The notes beneath the pieces were generated by a model. That model was given only the letters and a program-made list of their open reading frames with translations, had not been told where the DNA came from and did no database searches. A stretch of DNA of 64,000 nt from Dolomedes plantarius (lineage: Eukaryota > Arthropoda > Arachnida > Araneae > Dolomedidae): contig OU015494.1 of assembly GCA_907164885.2 (NCBI GenBank), positions 2,779,268-2,843,267 on the forward strand, read 5' to 3'. Both the position numbers and the translations under genes were made by a program. Positions 25,151-35,009 of this stretch are shown here, piece by piece (within the stretch, counting starts at the first letter, position 1; each line of letters opens with the position of its first letter).

Positions 25151-25830
25151 CAAGCTGAAAACCCGTACTTCACTACGGAGTACATTCAAATTAAATACAA
25201 CGGTCAATGTGTGCAATTAATGCCAAAAATAAATAATATATATATATATGTGTGTATAATAAATGCGACGATCAAGGTATACAATTGATGTAAATATATA
25301 TATATATTATATATATATATAAAACAGTTCCGTAACTGACTCATTCATTCACTGACTGACTGACATACACGCACAGACCAACCGCTGGAACCTAAAGGGC
25401 TGAAATTTTGCATGGCGATTCTTCTAATAGTGTAGGGGTGCACTAAGAAAGATTTTTTCAAAAATTCTTCTTAGATTTCTTTAAATTAAATTTTTAAGCT
25501 GTTTTTTAAACTTTTTTTACGTTTGAATTTAAAATAATACATTGAGGGTTATAAAATTTATATCACGAGAAAGATCATAAAAATTCCATCAAAATGAAAT
25601 CTTTTTCGAACCTTTACCTTGCTATTCTGATTTTTGGGGAATTTTTAAAGATTTATTTTTAGAATTTAATTTATTAAATGTTGATCACGTGATTTCTTTT
25701 TCTGGTACTTTAAATAAATTTATCGTTACGTGCATAACAACTAAATAGACCAAAATGATGTTCTTTTTCTTTCTGCAGCAGACGATTGGATATTATCCAA
25801 AAAAAAAATAAATATCCCTTACGATTTTTT

Positions 25831-25885
<55 letters not shown>

Positions 25886-25982
25886 CATCAATTGTATACA
25901 TTGATCGTCGCATTTATTATAAATATATATATATATTTTTTTTTTTTTGGCATTAATTGCATACATTGACCGTTGTATTTAA

Positions 25983-26627
25983 GGCTATGTACACATGAGA
26001 GCGTTGCAACGCGCGCTTTCTAACGCGCGTTGCATCGCGCGTTGAAAAGTACAACTGATCAAACGATTGCGTACACATGCAACGCTCTCTTCTATTAGAA
26101 CGCGCGTTGCAACGCGCGTTTGGAGAGTTCCACGCAGATCGCGCGACTGCAGCGCGCCTCGAGTTCCTGTATGTTGAATTAGACCGTACACATGAGAGCG
26201 TTGCAACGCGCGCTCTGGGGCAGTTGACAACTGTTTTTTGACAGGCATATTTCTATTTTTTTACAAAGTGCAGAATAGCCAGGTCATCCTTAACTATTTC
26301 TAATAACTCGTCAAAGGATGCAATCGACATTCTTAAATAGCAAAAAAAACTTGGGCTCATGTTTTCTTAGAGTGTTTTCTTTCGGGTAAAGTGTTACAAA
26401 AGAACAGTGAGTCAATCTGTCATTTAAAATCGGATGTACCCAGTATTTTCTTTGCCTTCGTCTTCGTGCTTTATACCTACGGTACAAAATCCAAACACAT
26501 GCTGCCTCTTCAACTTCCATAGCTATACTGGAGCTCAACGTGGCGTTAACGCTACTATAGTGTACACATGCGGTTTTTCTAACGCGCGCTTTAACGCGCG
26601 TTGCAACGCTCTCATGTGTACATAGCC
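25983..26627. mobile_element. PIF/Harbinger-type MITE
   Basis: The ends are inverted copies of GGCTATGTACACATGAGAGC, extending inward through GCGTTGCAACGCGCG. TAA flanks both sides (25980-25982 and 26628-26630), the 3-bp TWA target typical of PIF/Harbinger. The inverted sister unit at 25184-25198 shows the site with one TAA and no insertion, which proves the boundaries. Internally it has several more copies of the GCGCGTTGCAACGCGCG palindrome and a fragment of transposase. Confidence 0.93.
26311..26520 (-). pseudogene. N-terminal fragment of a Harbinger transposase inside the MITE
   Basis: A 69-codon frame starting MEVEEAACVWILYRRYK and including KYWVHPILNDR. This basic stretch followed by WVHPI is typical of the N-terminus of HARBI1-like nucleases and lies upstream of their catalytic DDE domain. 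No catalytic domain follows and the frame stops at 26311. The MITE is therefore probably an internally deleted autonomous Harbinger element. A role as a free peptide is not supported. Confidence 0.72.
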
Positions 26628-27427
26628 TAATTTGAATGTACTCCGTAGCGAAGCGCGGGTTTTCAGCTATGTATATAAATCGTAAGGGATATTTTTTTTG
26701 ATAATATCCAATAGTCTGCTGCATTAGAAAGAACAAAAATATTTTTTGTCTATTTAGTTGTTATGCACGTGACGAGAAATTTATTTAAAGTACCAGAAAA
26801 AGAAATCATGTGATCAGCATTTAATAAATTAAATTCTAAAAATGTATCTTTAAAAATTCACCAAAAATTAGAAAATGGAGGTAAAGATTCCAAAAAGATT
26901 TCATTTTAAAAGAATTATTATGGTCTTTCTCGTGATATAAATTTTATAACCCTCAAATTGTTATTTTAAATGCAAACTTAAAAAAAGTTACTAAAACAGA
27001 TTAAAAATTTAATTTTTAAAAATCTAAGAAGAATTTTTCAAAAATCTTTCTTAGTGCACCCTTACACTATAAGAAGAATCGCCATGCAAAATTTCAGCCC
27101 TTTAGGTCCAGCGGTTTGGTCTGTACGTTGTATGTCAGTCAGTCAGTTACGGAACTGTTTTGTATATATAGACAAGCAGCAGAATAGGGTTTTTACCATA
27201 TTCTTCTGCTTATTAAAAACAATCCCTACACAGTAAAATACAATACTTTGAATTCCACACTTCTCGTTCTCCCCACATACCTTTGCGGCCAACGGACAAA
27301 CTGTTGGCACGAATGACGTTGGGATATATACTATATAAATCTGAAGATGTTTTTACAGAGATGAATGTTTGTTCTATGTTTTTAACTGTTCTGTAGTGTT
27401 TTTTCAAAGGGCCCCGCTCCACTGAAA

Positions 27428-29109
27428 GCTATGTCCACACTTGTGCGCTTTCCCGTTTGCTTTCGCTTTCGACTTGCGCTTCGTCTTTCCTTTCAACTTG
27501 CCTTTAGCGCATGCCTTCTGGCATGCATCTAGAGGCATTCAGTTTATTGTCCACACTTATTCGACAGTTCATGCCTCACGAGATGGATGAGTTGGACGGT
27601 TACTGCTGCATTTCTTGTGATTTCGCGGAGTTTAGAGGGTGATCGGTATTTTAAGTAAGGCAACAAGGAATGTGCAACAAAAATAGAATACAATTTTGAT
27701 ACGGTGCTCTGTATATAAATATGTATATTCCCACTACTTGCATATTTATCCTATATATGTGTGGGGGGGGGGGGGGAAATGATCTAAATCAGAAGACTAA
27801 GAAATAAATACTACAAATGGAAATACTATTTTTTATATAATACCTCAGTAATCGATTAGAGATGGTTTTTCTGATACACGTAGGTTCTACATAAGCGCAG
27901 TTTAATAGAGAAAATAATACTGATGATACGGAATATAGAGAAGACATGTTTTGTTATTTGCCAAGTTATTGGAAATAGAACTAAAATTTATAGCTTTGTT
28001 TATGAAGTAATAAACCAAACAAATACTAAGAATAGAAAACGGAAGAATATTGCTTGTTATTAAAATTCTATCTCTTAAATGTATAGTGTAAAATTACACT
28101 GGTATATTAATTTATTTCTGAATAAAAGGATCCTTTATATTACTTTTGAAAGTAGACAGAAAATTCAAGAAAATCGTTAGCTATTCATACTATATCTCTT
28201 TAATATAAAGTAAAGAACTAAACCGAGACATTTGCTTTTTTGTGAGCAAAACGGGCCATGAAGAATTACTTTTGAATTTTCATATGTAATAAAAAAAGAA
28301 AAAATTCCTACGTATGTAAGTAGTTAAGAAGTATATTTTGTTATTTATGAAAATCATTAATTTTTCTTTAACATGGCGTTAAATGAAGAAAACGACGAGA
28401 AACCCATGATCGACTGAGAATTGCCCACATTTAAAATGTGTCGATGATATTTAGCTTCAAATGAAAATGATATTTGCAAGATCTTACACATTTGGATGCA
28501 AGCAATGCATGACATGGGGGAAAAATTACGTCAAGCAAAACGCGAATTCAGATTGTAACCTGCTTTTATAATACTAAAACATCTATTTTTTTTCAAAGTC
28601 GGTCTTCAATTCCTATGATAAGCTATGGGGAATTTTTTATTCGCTATTTTTATAATAACAGATTAGCTAATGCGTATTTTTGAAATCTTCTCTCTATATT
28701 TCAAAAAGAAAATTTCAGTGATATAGTACAAGTTTTCAATTTTTTTTCAATTTGCTTTGTTTAAATAGACATTGGTTTTAATTTTAAAGCAATAGACATT
28801 AATAATTTAATGCCCTGTATATTATTATTAAATAATTTGACGTCCCACAATGCCGGTAAATTTCTATAACCTTGAATAAAATTTAAAATTTCTAACGAAG
28901 ACTGCGACATTCTGAACACTGACTTGTAAATTGCCTTGCAGAATAGAAAAGCGCATGGAGTGACGCACGAAAATCCACTCGGGTTGGATACGCTTGCGAT
29001 AAAGCATGGGCTATCTAATTCCTGGAATTTTGAAGGTGATGACGCATGCCTTCCATTCCTTTCTCCGTGCTTCATGTTGAAAACGAAAGCGAACAAGTGT
29101 GGACATGCC
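27428..29109 (+). mobile_element. Non-coding TIR element, copy B (about 1.7 kb, uninterrupted)
   Basis: Begins GCTATGTCCACACTT and ends AAGTGTGGACATGCC followed by TTA. It is the only copy without large insertions, so it defines the family. No transposase frame is present; a 140-codon minus-strand frame at 28761-29183 has no known domain. It lacks the mariner found in copy C and keeps the empty TA site near 27842. Confidence 0.8.
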
Positions 29110-30316
29110 TTAAGGTATGTCCCTCTTTGAAAAAAAATAGATGTTTTAGTATTATAAAAGCAGGTTATAATCTGAATTCGCATTTTGCGTGACGTAATTT
29201 TTCCCCCATGTTATGCATTGCTTGCATCCAAATGCGTAAGATCTTGCAAATATCATTTTCATTTGAAGCTAAATATCATCGACACATTTTAAATGTGGGC
29301 AATCATTAGTCGATCATGGTTTTCTCGTCGTTTTCTTCATTTAACCCCGTGTTAAAGAAAAACTAACGATTTTCCTTAATAACAAAATATACTTCTTAAC
29401 TACTTACATACGTAGCAATTTTCTTTTTTTATTACATATGAAAATTCAAAAGTAATTCTTCACGGCCCGTTTTGCTCACAAAAAATGTAAATGTCACGGT
29501 TTAGTTCTTTACTTTATATTAAAGAGATATAGTATGATTAGCTAACGATTTTTCTTGAATTTTCTGTATACTTCAAAAGTAATATAAATGATCCTTTTAT
29601 TCAGAAATAAATTAATGTACCAGTGTAGTTTTACAGTATATATTTAAGAGATAGAATTTTAATAACAAGCAATATTCTTCCGTTTTCTATTCTTAGTATT
29701 TATTTGGTTTTATTACTTCGTAAACAAAGATAAAAATTGTTGTTCTATTTCTAATATCTTGGGATATAACAAAACAGGTCTTCTCTATATTCCATATCAT
29801 CAGTTATTATTTTCTGTATTAAACTATATTGACGTAGAACCTACGTGTATAAGAAAAACCATCTCTAATCGATTGCTGAGGTATTACAGAGGCTGTTCAC
29901 ACATTTTTTAGACGATGTATATTGTATTCACAAAACTAAATTACATAAAATTCTTGTGTTTTAAATGTTCTATTTGACATCCCTTATTCTGAACTATCTT
30001 TCGACACCGCAATTTCCAGAATAATAATGCCTTTTGAAGTGTCAGAAGAGGCATTCTATCCCATTCCTCCTGAACAGCTTTCCAGAGTCCTGTAAGGGTT
30101 TTGGGACGACGTTTGGAAAATGCAGATTTTAAAAGTCCGAAAGCACAAAAATCCATAGGTGATACATCGGGAGATTTAGTAGGGATATCAGTGAAGGGTA
30201 TGGCTTTGATACCATTTTTTTGTTCCATTTCTTTTAGGAAATTTACAGTGGACTTTGATGTGTGACTGCTAGCTTTGTCCTGATGGAGTCTCACAGATTG
30301 ATGGCACTGTGGGTAA

Positions 30317-30970
30317 TGCAAGTATATCTCCGTCCCGGCGTTAGCCACACGGAATTCAACTGATGCCTGGCCACCACAACACAATCTCCCCAGGCGCCGA
30401 CCCAAAAGATCGGAGTCTAGGTCACATAGACCCCTCGAGTCCATTAAATAGCTACCAAATTTCAAATTAAGATAAAATTAACAATTTAATAATAAATAAT
30501 AACTTAAATTCCAGAATCCAGAGCCAGTTCCTGTGCTCCGCTTGAACCTAGTCACTGCTTTATCACTTTAACCTTCAACAACAAAATTTTAACTACAATT
30601 TAGTTAACAATTCATAAGTGAACATTTAACTTCATATAAGTATATACATGCATAAAGGCATCTGCGCTTACATAACAAAATATAAGCATTTATATACTGA
30701 CATAAAAGCAACTGCTTTATAAAACATAATTTAAACAATTATAAACACATATACATACATAAATTAATATTTGTAAACCACGTATAGCAAACAAATTCAC
30801 AATTCGCAATATCTGTATTACTTACATTACTTTTACACATTCAGTTATTTAATATTACAACAATTTCATACAAATTATTCTATTAAATTCAATCAATTTT
30901 CAAGTTAATTACTTTTACAAGCCATATAATTCGATATTTAATAGCATACCATATTAATTCATATATTGTT
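30317..30970 (-). other. 3' untranslated region of the non-LTR element
   Basis: Follows the ORF2 stop on the minus strand. AT-rich except for the last 150 bp, which are GC-richer (for example GTGTGGCTAACGCCGGGACG). It ends without an A tail, so the reverse transcriptase probably recognises a specific 3' sequence or structure. Confidence 0.7.
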
Positions 30971-33900
30971 TTAAAACACAAAGAAAAGTACAAAAAAAAC
31001 CCTCAACGGGAAAAAAAAAGGGATGTGGACATCCATCAGAACCCCCACTATATCTTTTATTACTTTTTTACTATAATAGTCAACAAAGAGTTTGTGTTTA
31101 CTCCAGCTTGTGTAATCTGAGGGAAATCTTTCTCTATAAGCCTGTAGATCTATACATTCATAGATGCAATGCTCTACAGTCTGTTTCTCCCCACACCAAC
31201 ATTTATCATCTTTCTTGTGTATTCTGTGCTGGTATTCCGCAAAGCACCCATGTCCTGTAATAGCTTGATTTAACTTGAAATCATTACAAAGTCTGTCTTC
31301 TGAAACTTCAGGATATATTTCATACACTCTCCTGCCCTTATCAGACTCATTACATAACTCCTGCCAATTGATCATTTCCTCTCTTTTAATCTTTCCCTTA
31401 ACTCTTTTCTTAGAGTGTTTATAAGTTGTGCCAGCATATTCGAGCTCTGTTGCCTCTTTCGCGACTCTGTCAGCCTCCTCATTCCCCTCTTCACCAACAT
31501 GCGCTTTAACCCAATGGAAGCTGATATTCATATCTTCATTACTTATAACCTCTTTAATTTTTTCCGAAATTTCGCCTTTATAATTAACCGCCTTTAATGT
31601 TTCCAGCGCACTTCTAGAGTCCGTATAGATATCAAAACTCTTAACTTCTTTCATTTTCATAACATCTATCGCAATTTGAATAGCTCTCATTTCTGCCAGA
31701 TAAGAGTTGCCATTTATAATCTTTTCCCTATATATCTCCTTTTCATTGTCTTGCATGTATACCACAACACCAGCTCCCGCGTTTTCCTCAATCTTAGAGC
31801 CGTCTGTATATATTCTTACTTGTGTCTTCGGCGTATTATCATACGTCCATTCAATACTCATTAAATCTTTCCATTTTCTTATTCTGCTTGTTCTTACTTC
31901 ACAATTTGCTCTATTCAATACTTCATCACCTATTTCAATCTCTACACCTTCATCATATATTTTAAACATTTTACAATTTATTCTTGCTTTCAGATGCAGT
32001 GGCATACAGCCTGATAGTACGTTTAGGGCATCCGTAGACACGGTTCTATAACATTTCGTTATAGCCAACATAAATGGTCTCTGTGTTTGTTTCAATTTTC
32101 TATCTATAACTACACCTTCGTTATACCAAATTTCCACAGCATACAGTAGTATTTTCTCAATTACAGTGAGGTAAATTTGTTTTATAATGCTGCCCCGTAT
32201 TCCCCATGTCTTTTTAATAATTCTCGTTAATTTATAAAAGAACTTTAATGATTTTTCCTTAACCATATCCAGATGCTGTAAATATTTCAACTTGCAATCA
32301 ATTAACACCCCTAAATACTTTAATTCTTTATGATACTTTATATTTTCCCCCGCCAGCTTAATTGTTGGTTTGGTTTTGATAACACCTTTACTAGCAATTA
32401 TTGTATAAGCACACTTATCAATACTGAAATTTAATTCATTCCTATTTGCCCAATCGTAACATCTATCCAATACTTCTCTTGAAATTTCCTTAAACTTATA
32501 ACTAACCTTACTATTAATCATTATCATTAGGTCATCAGCAAAAGCTTGCATATACCAATTATTACTGTAACTATCAATGTCTAGTAATTCGTTAATTATT
32601 ATGAGCCACAATATAGGGCCGAGGGAAGATCCCTGAGGAACCCCTACGTTATACTCATGCTCACCACTTCTCATAATAACTTTTCTATCGCTAATATAAC
32701 TAATTATTAATTTATATAACTTAGGTTCAATCTTTAATTTATTTAACTCCCTTATTACATTACTTCTTCTCACAGTATTAAAAGCATTCTTAATGTCCAA
32801 TGAAATAAGACAAGTATGTTCATCCCTACTTTTATTTTCATAAATTATTTTCTTGATGTTATTGAGCGCATGAAGAGTGCTCAGGTTCCTTCTGAACCCA
32901 TATTGTGCTTTGGATAGCAAATTGTTTGATTCCAAATGCGTAACCAGCCTGTTTGTAATTATTTTATCGAGTATCTTACCCAGTACAGGTAGCAGACATA
33001 TAGGCCTATACGAACTCGGAAGTAATGGATCTTTCTCCCCTTTTCTAAAATAAATAACCTTAGCCTTCTTCCATTCCTTTGGAAAGTAGCCATCGTTCAA
33101 GCATCTATTAAATAAGCAGTACATCACTCTCTTATTAATATTATATGTTTCTTGAATAATACTTAGTGTAAATCCCTCATATCCAGGTGCTTTACCTTTT
33201 GACATTTCACTCATAGTTAATTCAATTTCAAGATTAGTTATTTCAATAGTATTTTCACTATTATCACTCACTTCCGTGTCCTCTTCCTCTTCTACTATCC
33301 TATTAAAATGATATTCCGTTAGAACTCGTTCTATTTCTTCTTCATTATCCACAATTACGCCGTTTAAATCCTGTACTCTTTCAGTTACATTTTGTCTTTT
33401 ATCAGAAATGATATTCGTTACTGCACCAAAAGTATCTTTCACAGTTAATTTATCTAAATATTCCTTGAAAGTACTTCTTTTCGCATTATTGATCAACTTC
33501 TTATACCTTGCACTCTCTTCTTTGAATTTAATCAGCCTATTCTTTCTATCTTGGGGGTCAGTCGTCTTTTGATACAATCTCCTAAGTGCTCTCACTTTGC
33601 TTCTTTTTATTCTTAAGTCCTCATTCCACCAATAAGCGTTGGACTGATTCTTCTTACTTCTTTTCTTCCTATGTTTCTTACATAATTTCGTAATTTCCTC
33701 ATTAAATTTCTCTATTACACCATCAATGCTCATTTCTTCCATATCTTGCTCTAACTTTTCCATTACTTTTCTAAGTTCCATTCTAAAACTCCACCATCTC
33801 ATATTCTTTATCTCCCATCTTGGATCAGTATCTCTTCTTTTACTTACATCATCCATTACCATATCAAATAGTATAGCGTTGTGATCTGTCAGTACATACT

Positions 33901-34642
33901 CGTCTACTACTCTCCACTCTCTTATGTACTCTTGCTTCATTCCAAAAGTGATTGTCAAATCAGGCCAGCCTTGTCCTGCTGGACCATAATATGTAGGTAA
34001 GCTTGTAGGGTCATTGTGTATAATGCCATCTAATCTAATAACTAAATCTATTATTGCCGCACCCCGTACGTCAGTGGGCCTCCTTCCCCAAACCGTAGAC
34101 TTTGCATTAAAATCTCCTAATAAAACAATTTTCTTTCCTTTATTTCTCTCTAGAATGTCTAGCAGCTGACCCCACTGTGGATCTACTCTCTCCATTTTTC
34201 CACCTGCAGGCGGTAAATAAACAGTTATAAACAAAATTTCTTTATCACCATTTCCACACTTAATACCTACCAGATATTCCGTGTTAATCAAATTAACATA
34301 CTTGATACTTCTTTTAATGATTAACGCCGCTTTAGGTTCATGACAAAAATAGATACTCTGATAGTTACTCGGGAAACCTTCCAACATATGTTTCTCACCC
34401 CTTTTAAAATAAGGCTCGCTTGCAGAAATAATATCAAAATCTAAACTACTTGTAAATTCCTTTACTGCATTAATAGACTTATTAAAATTAAGATGTGTGC
34501 ATTTATACACAACTGGATTGCCATAGTCAGAATTAGAAACAAGACTGTGGGAACCACCAACAAAAGAATGCTGAACACAAGTAAGAGACAAAAAGTTACT
34601 CGCCATAAAATGTAAGATTCTTAATGCGCTCCACCTCGGCAC
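30971..34642 (-). CDS. Non-LTR ORF2: endonuclease, reverse transcriptase, RNase H
   Basis: 1223 residues with no break. An apurinic-type endonuclease occupies residues about 65-260, with LLGDFNAKSTVWG (174-186) and TDHNAI (252-257). The RT follows at about 520-790: SSYRPICLLPVLGK, CLISLDIKNAFN, GVPQGSSLGP and the catalytic FADD (701-704). An RNase H domain lies at about 941-1062 with Asp947 (IYTDGS), Glu984, Asp1008 (YTDSRSA), His1048 and Asp1058. A C-terminal CxC...HxxxxC zinc motif (CWCGEKQTVEHCIYEC) closes the protein. It would nick the target and copy the element RNA in place. The start overlaps the end of ORF1 by 47 bp in another frame. The RNase H and C-terminal zinc motif suit I/LOA/R1-like clades; the exact clade needs a tree. 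Confidence 0.95.
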   Translation of the reverse strand: MPRWSALRILHFMASNFLSLTCVQHSFVGGSHSLVSNSDYGNPVVYKCTHLNFNKSINAVKEFTSSLDFDIISASEPYFKRGEKHMLEGFPSNYQSIYFCHEPKAALIIKRSIKYVNLINTEYLVGIKCGNGDKEILFITVYLPPAGGKMERVDPQWGQLLDILERNKGKKIVLLGDFNAKSTVWGRRPTDVRGAAIIDLVIRLDGIIHNDPTSLPTYYGPAGQGWPDLTITFGMKQEYIREWRVVDEYVLTDHNAILFDMVMDDVSKRRDTDPRWEIKNMRWWSFRMELRKVMEKLEQDMEEMSIDGVIEKFNEEITKLCKKHRKKRSKKNQSNAYWWNEDLRIKRSKVRALRRLYQKTTDPQDRKNRLIKFKEESARYKKLINNAKRSTFKEYLDKLTVKDTFGAVTNIISDKRQNVTERVQDLNGVIVDNEEEIERVLTEYHFNRIVEEEEDTEVSDNSENTIEITNLEIELTMSEMSKGKAPGYEGFTLSIIQETYNINKRVMYCLFNRCLNDGYFPKEWKKAKVIYFRKGEKDPLLPSSYRPICLLPVLGKILDKIITNRLVTHLESNNLLSKAQYGFRRNLSTLHALNNIKKIIYENKSRDEHTCLISLDIKNAFNTVRRSNVIRELNKLKIEPKLYKLIISYISDRKVIMRSGEHEYNVGVPQGSSLGPILWLIIINELLDIDSYSNNWYMQAFADDLMIMINSKVSYKFKEISREVLDRCYDWANRNELNFSIDKCAYTIIASKGVIKTKPTIKLAGENIKYHKELKYLGVLIDCKLKYLQHLDMVKEKSLKFFYKLTRIIKKTWGIRGSIIKQIYLTVIEKILLYAVEIWYNEGVVIDRKLKQTQRPFMLAITKCYRTVSTDALNVLSGCMPLHLKARINCKMFKIYDEGVEIEIGDEVLNRANCEVRTSRIRKWKDLMSIEWTYDNTPKTQVRIYTDGSKIEENAGAGVVVYMQDNEKEIYREKIINGNSYLAEMRAIQIAIDVMKMKEVKSFDIYTDSRSALETLKAVNYKGEISEKIKEVISNEDMNISFHWVKAHVGEEGNEEADRVAKEATELEYAGTTYKHSKKRVKGKIKREEMINWQELCNESDKGRRVYEIYPEVSEDRLCNDFKLNQAITGHGCFAEYQHRIHKKDDKCWCGEKQTVEHCIYECIDLQAYRERFPSDYTSWSKHKLFVDYYSKKVIKDIVGVLMDVHIPFFFPLRVFFVLFFVF

Positions 34643-35009
34643 AATATTTAGGGCACCTCATATCGGTGGGCATATGTTTATCGTCAATTTTCACTTTATT
34701 TACCGCATTAAACCTCAAGCAGTTCACACAGCATGTCTCTTTTACACATTCTTTCATTTCATGTCCTTCAGTCCCACAGTTTTTACAAATACTATTTGTT
34801 TGCCTGCAATACTTCTTTGGGTGCCCGAACCGCCAACATTTATAACAGATTCGGGGCCTTACATAGTCACGAAAATTATAACATTCCCACTCTAGTTTAA
34901 AACGCTTTAGGTTCTTAATTTTTGGGTACGCCTCACCATTTATGCTTAATACCCAATTCATCCCTCTCTCAGTTTTATACTTAGTTAGTACTCTTAACTG
35001 TGGTACTCT
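34596..35009 (-). CDS. Non-LTR ORF1, C-terminal part (5'-truncated)
   Basis: The frame is open up to the insertion edge at 35009 and has no ATG start, so the N-terminus was lost on insertion. It contains two clear CCHC zinc knuckles, CYKCWRFGHPKKYC and CKNCGTEGHEMKEC, and a third Cys-rich stretch (CCVNCLRF). ORF1 proteins of this type bind the element RNA. The stop lies 47 bp inside ORF2, a usual ORF1/ORF2 overlap. Confidence 0.88.
   Translation of the reverse strand, partial: RVPQLRVLTKYKTERGMNWVLSINGEAYPKIKNLKRFKLEWECYNFRDYVRPRICYKCWRFGHPKKYCRQTNSICKNCGTEGHEMKECVKETCCVNCLRFNAVNKVKIDDKHMPTDMRCPKYCAEVERIKNLTFYGE

Larger units (their letters stand above)
25151..27165. repeat. Composite inverted-repeat element (X-R-X'-R')
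   Basis: Unit X (25151-25235, including ACTACGGAGTACATTC) recurs inverted at 25905-25980 plus 26628-26670. Unit R (25322-25835) recurs inverted at about 26668-27165. The outer ends of R carry CAGTTCCGTAACTGACT and its complement, with (ACTG)n. The order X, R, inverted X, inverted R is not a simple hairpin. No coding capacity is seen outside the inserted MITE. I cannot name the family. Confidence 0.75.
30317..35009 (-). mobile_element. Non-LTR retrotransposon with RNase H (I/R1/LOA group)
   Basis: A 4693-bp insertion flanked by an exact 12-bp duplication CACTGTGGGTAA (30305-30316 and 35010-35021). Removing it with one duplicate rejoins the mariner reading frame. It carries the end of ORF1, a complete ORF2 and a 654-bp 3' region without a poly(A) tail. 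It is 5'-truncated within ORF1, as is common for target-primed insertions. Intact ORF2 and exact duplications indicate a young copy. Confidence 0.94.

Noticed and set aside
25983..26627. CRISPR-like array from the repeated GCGCGTTGCAACGCGCG words
   Set aside because: The words are few, unevenly spaced and part of the terminal repeats of a MITE with TAA duplications in a eukaryotic context.
28761..29183. 140-codon minus-strand frame in copy B as a possible gene of the TIR family
   Set aside because: The matching frame in copy A (24086-24480) is split between frames and no domain is recognisable, so it is probably non-coding.
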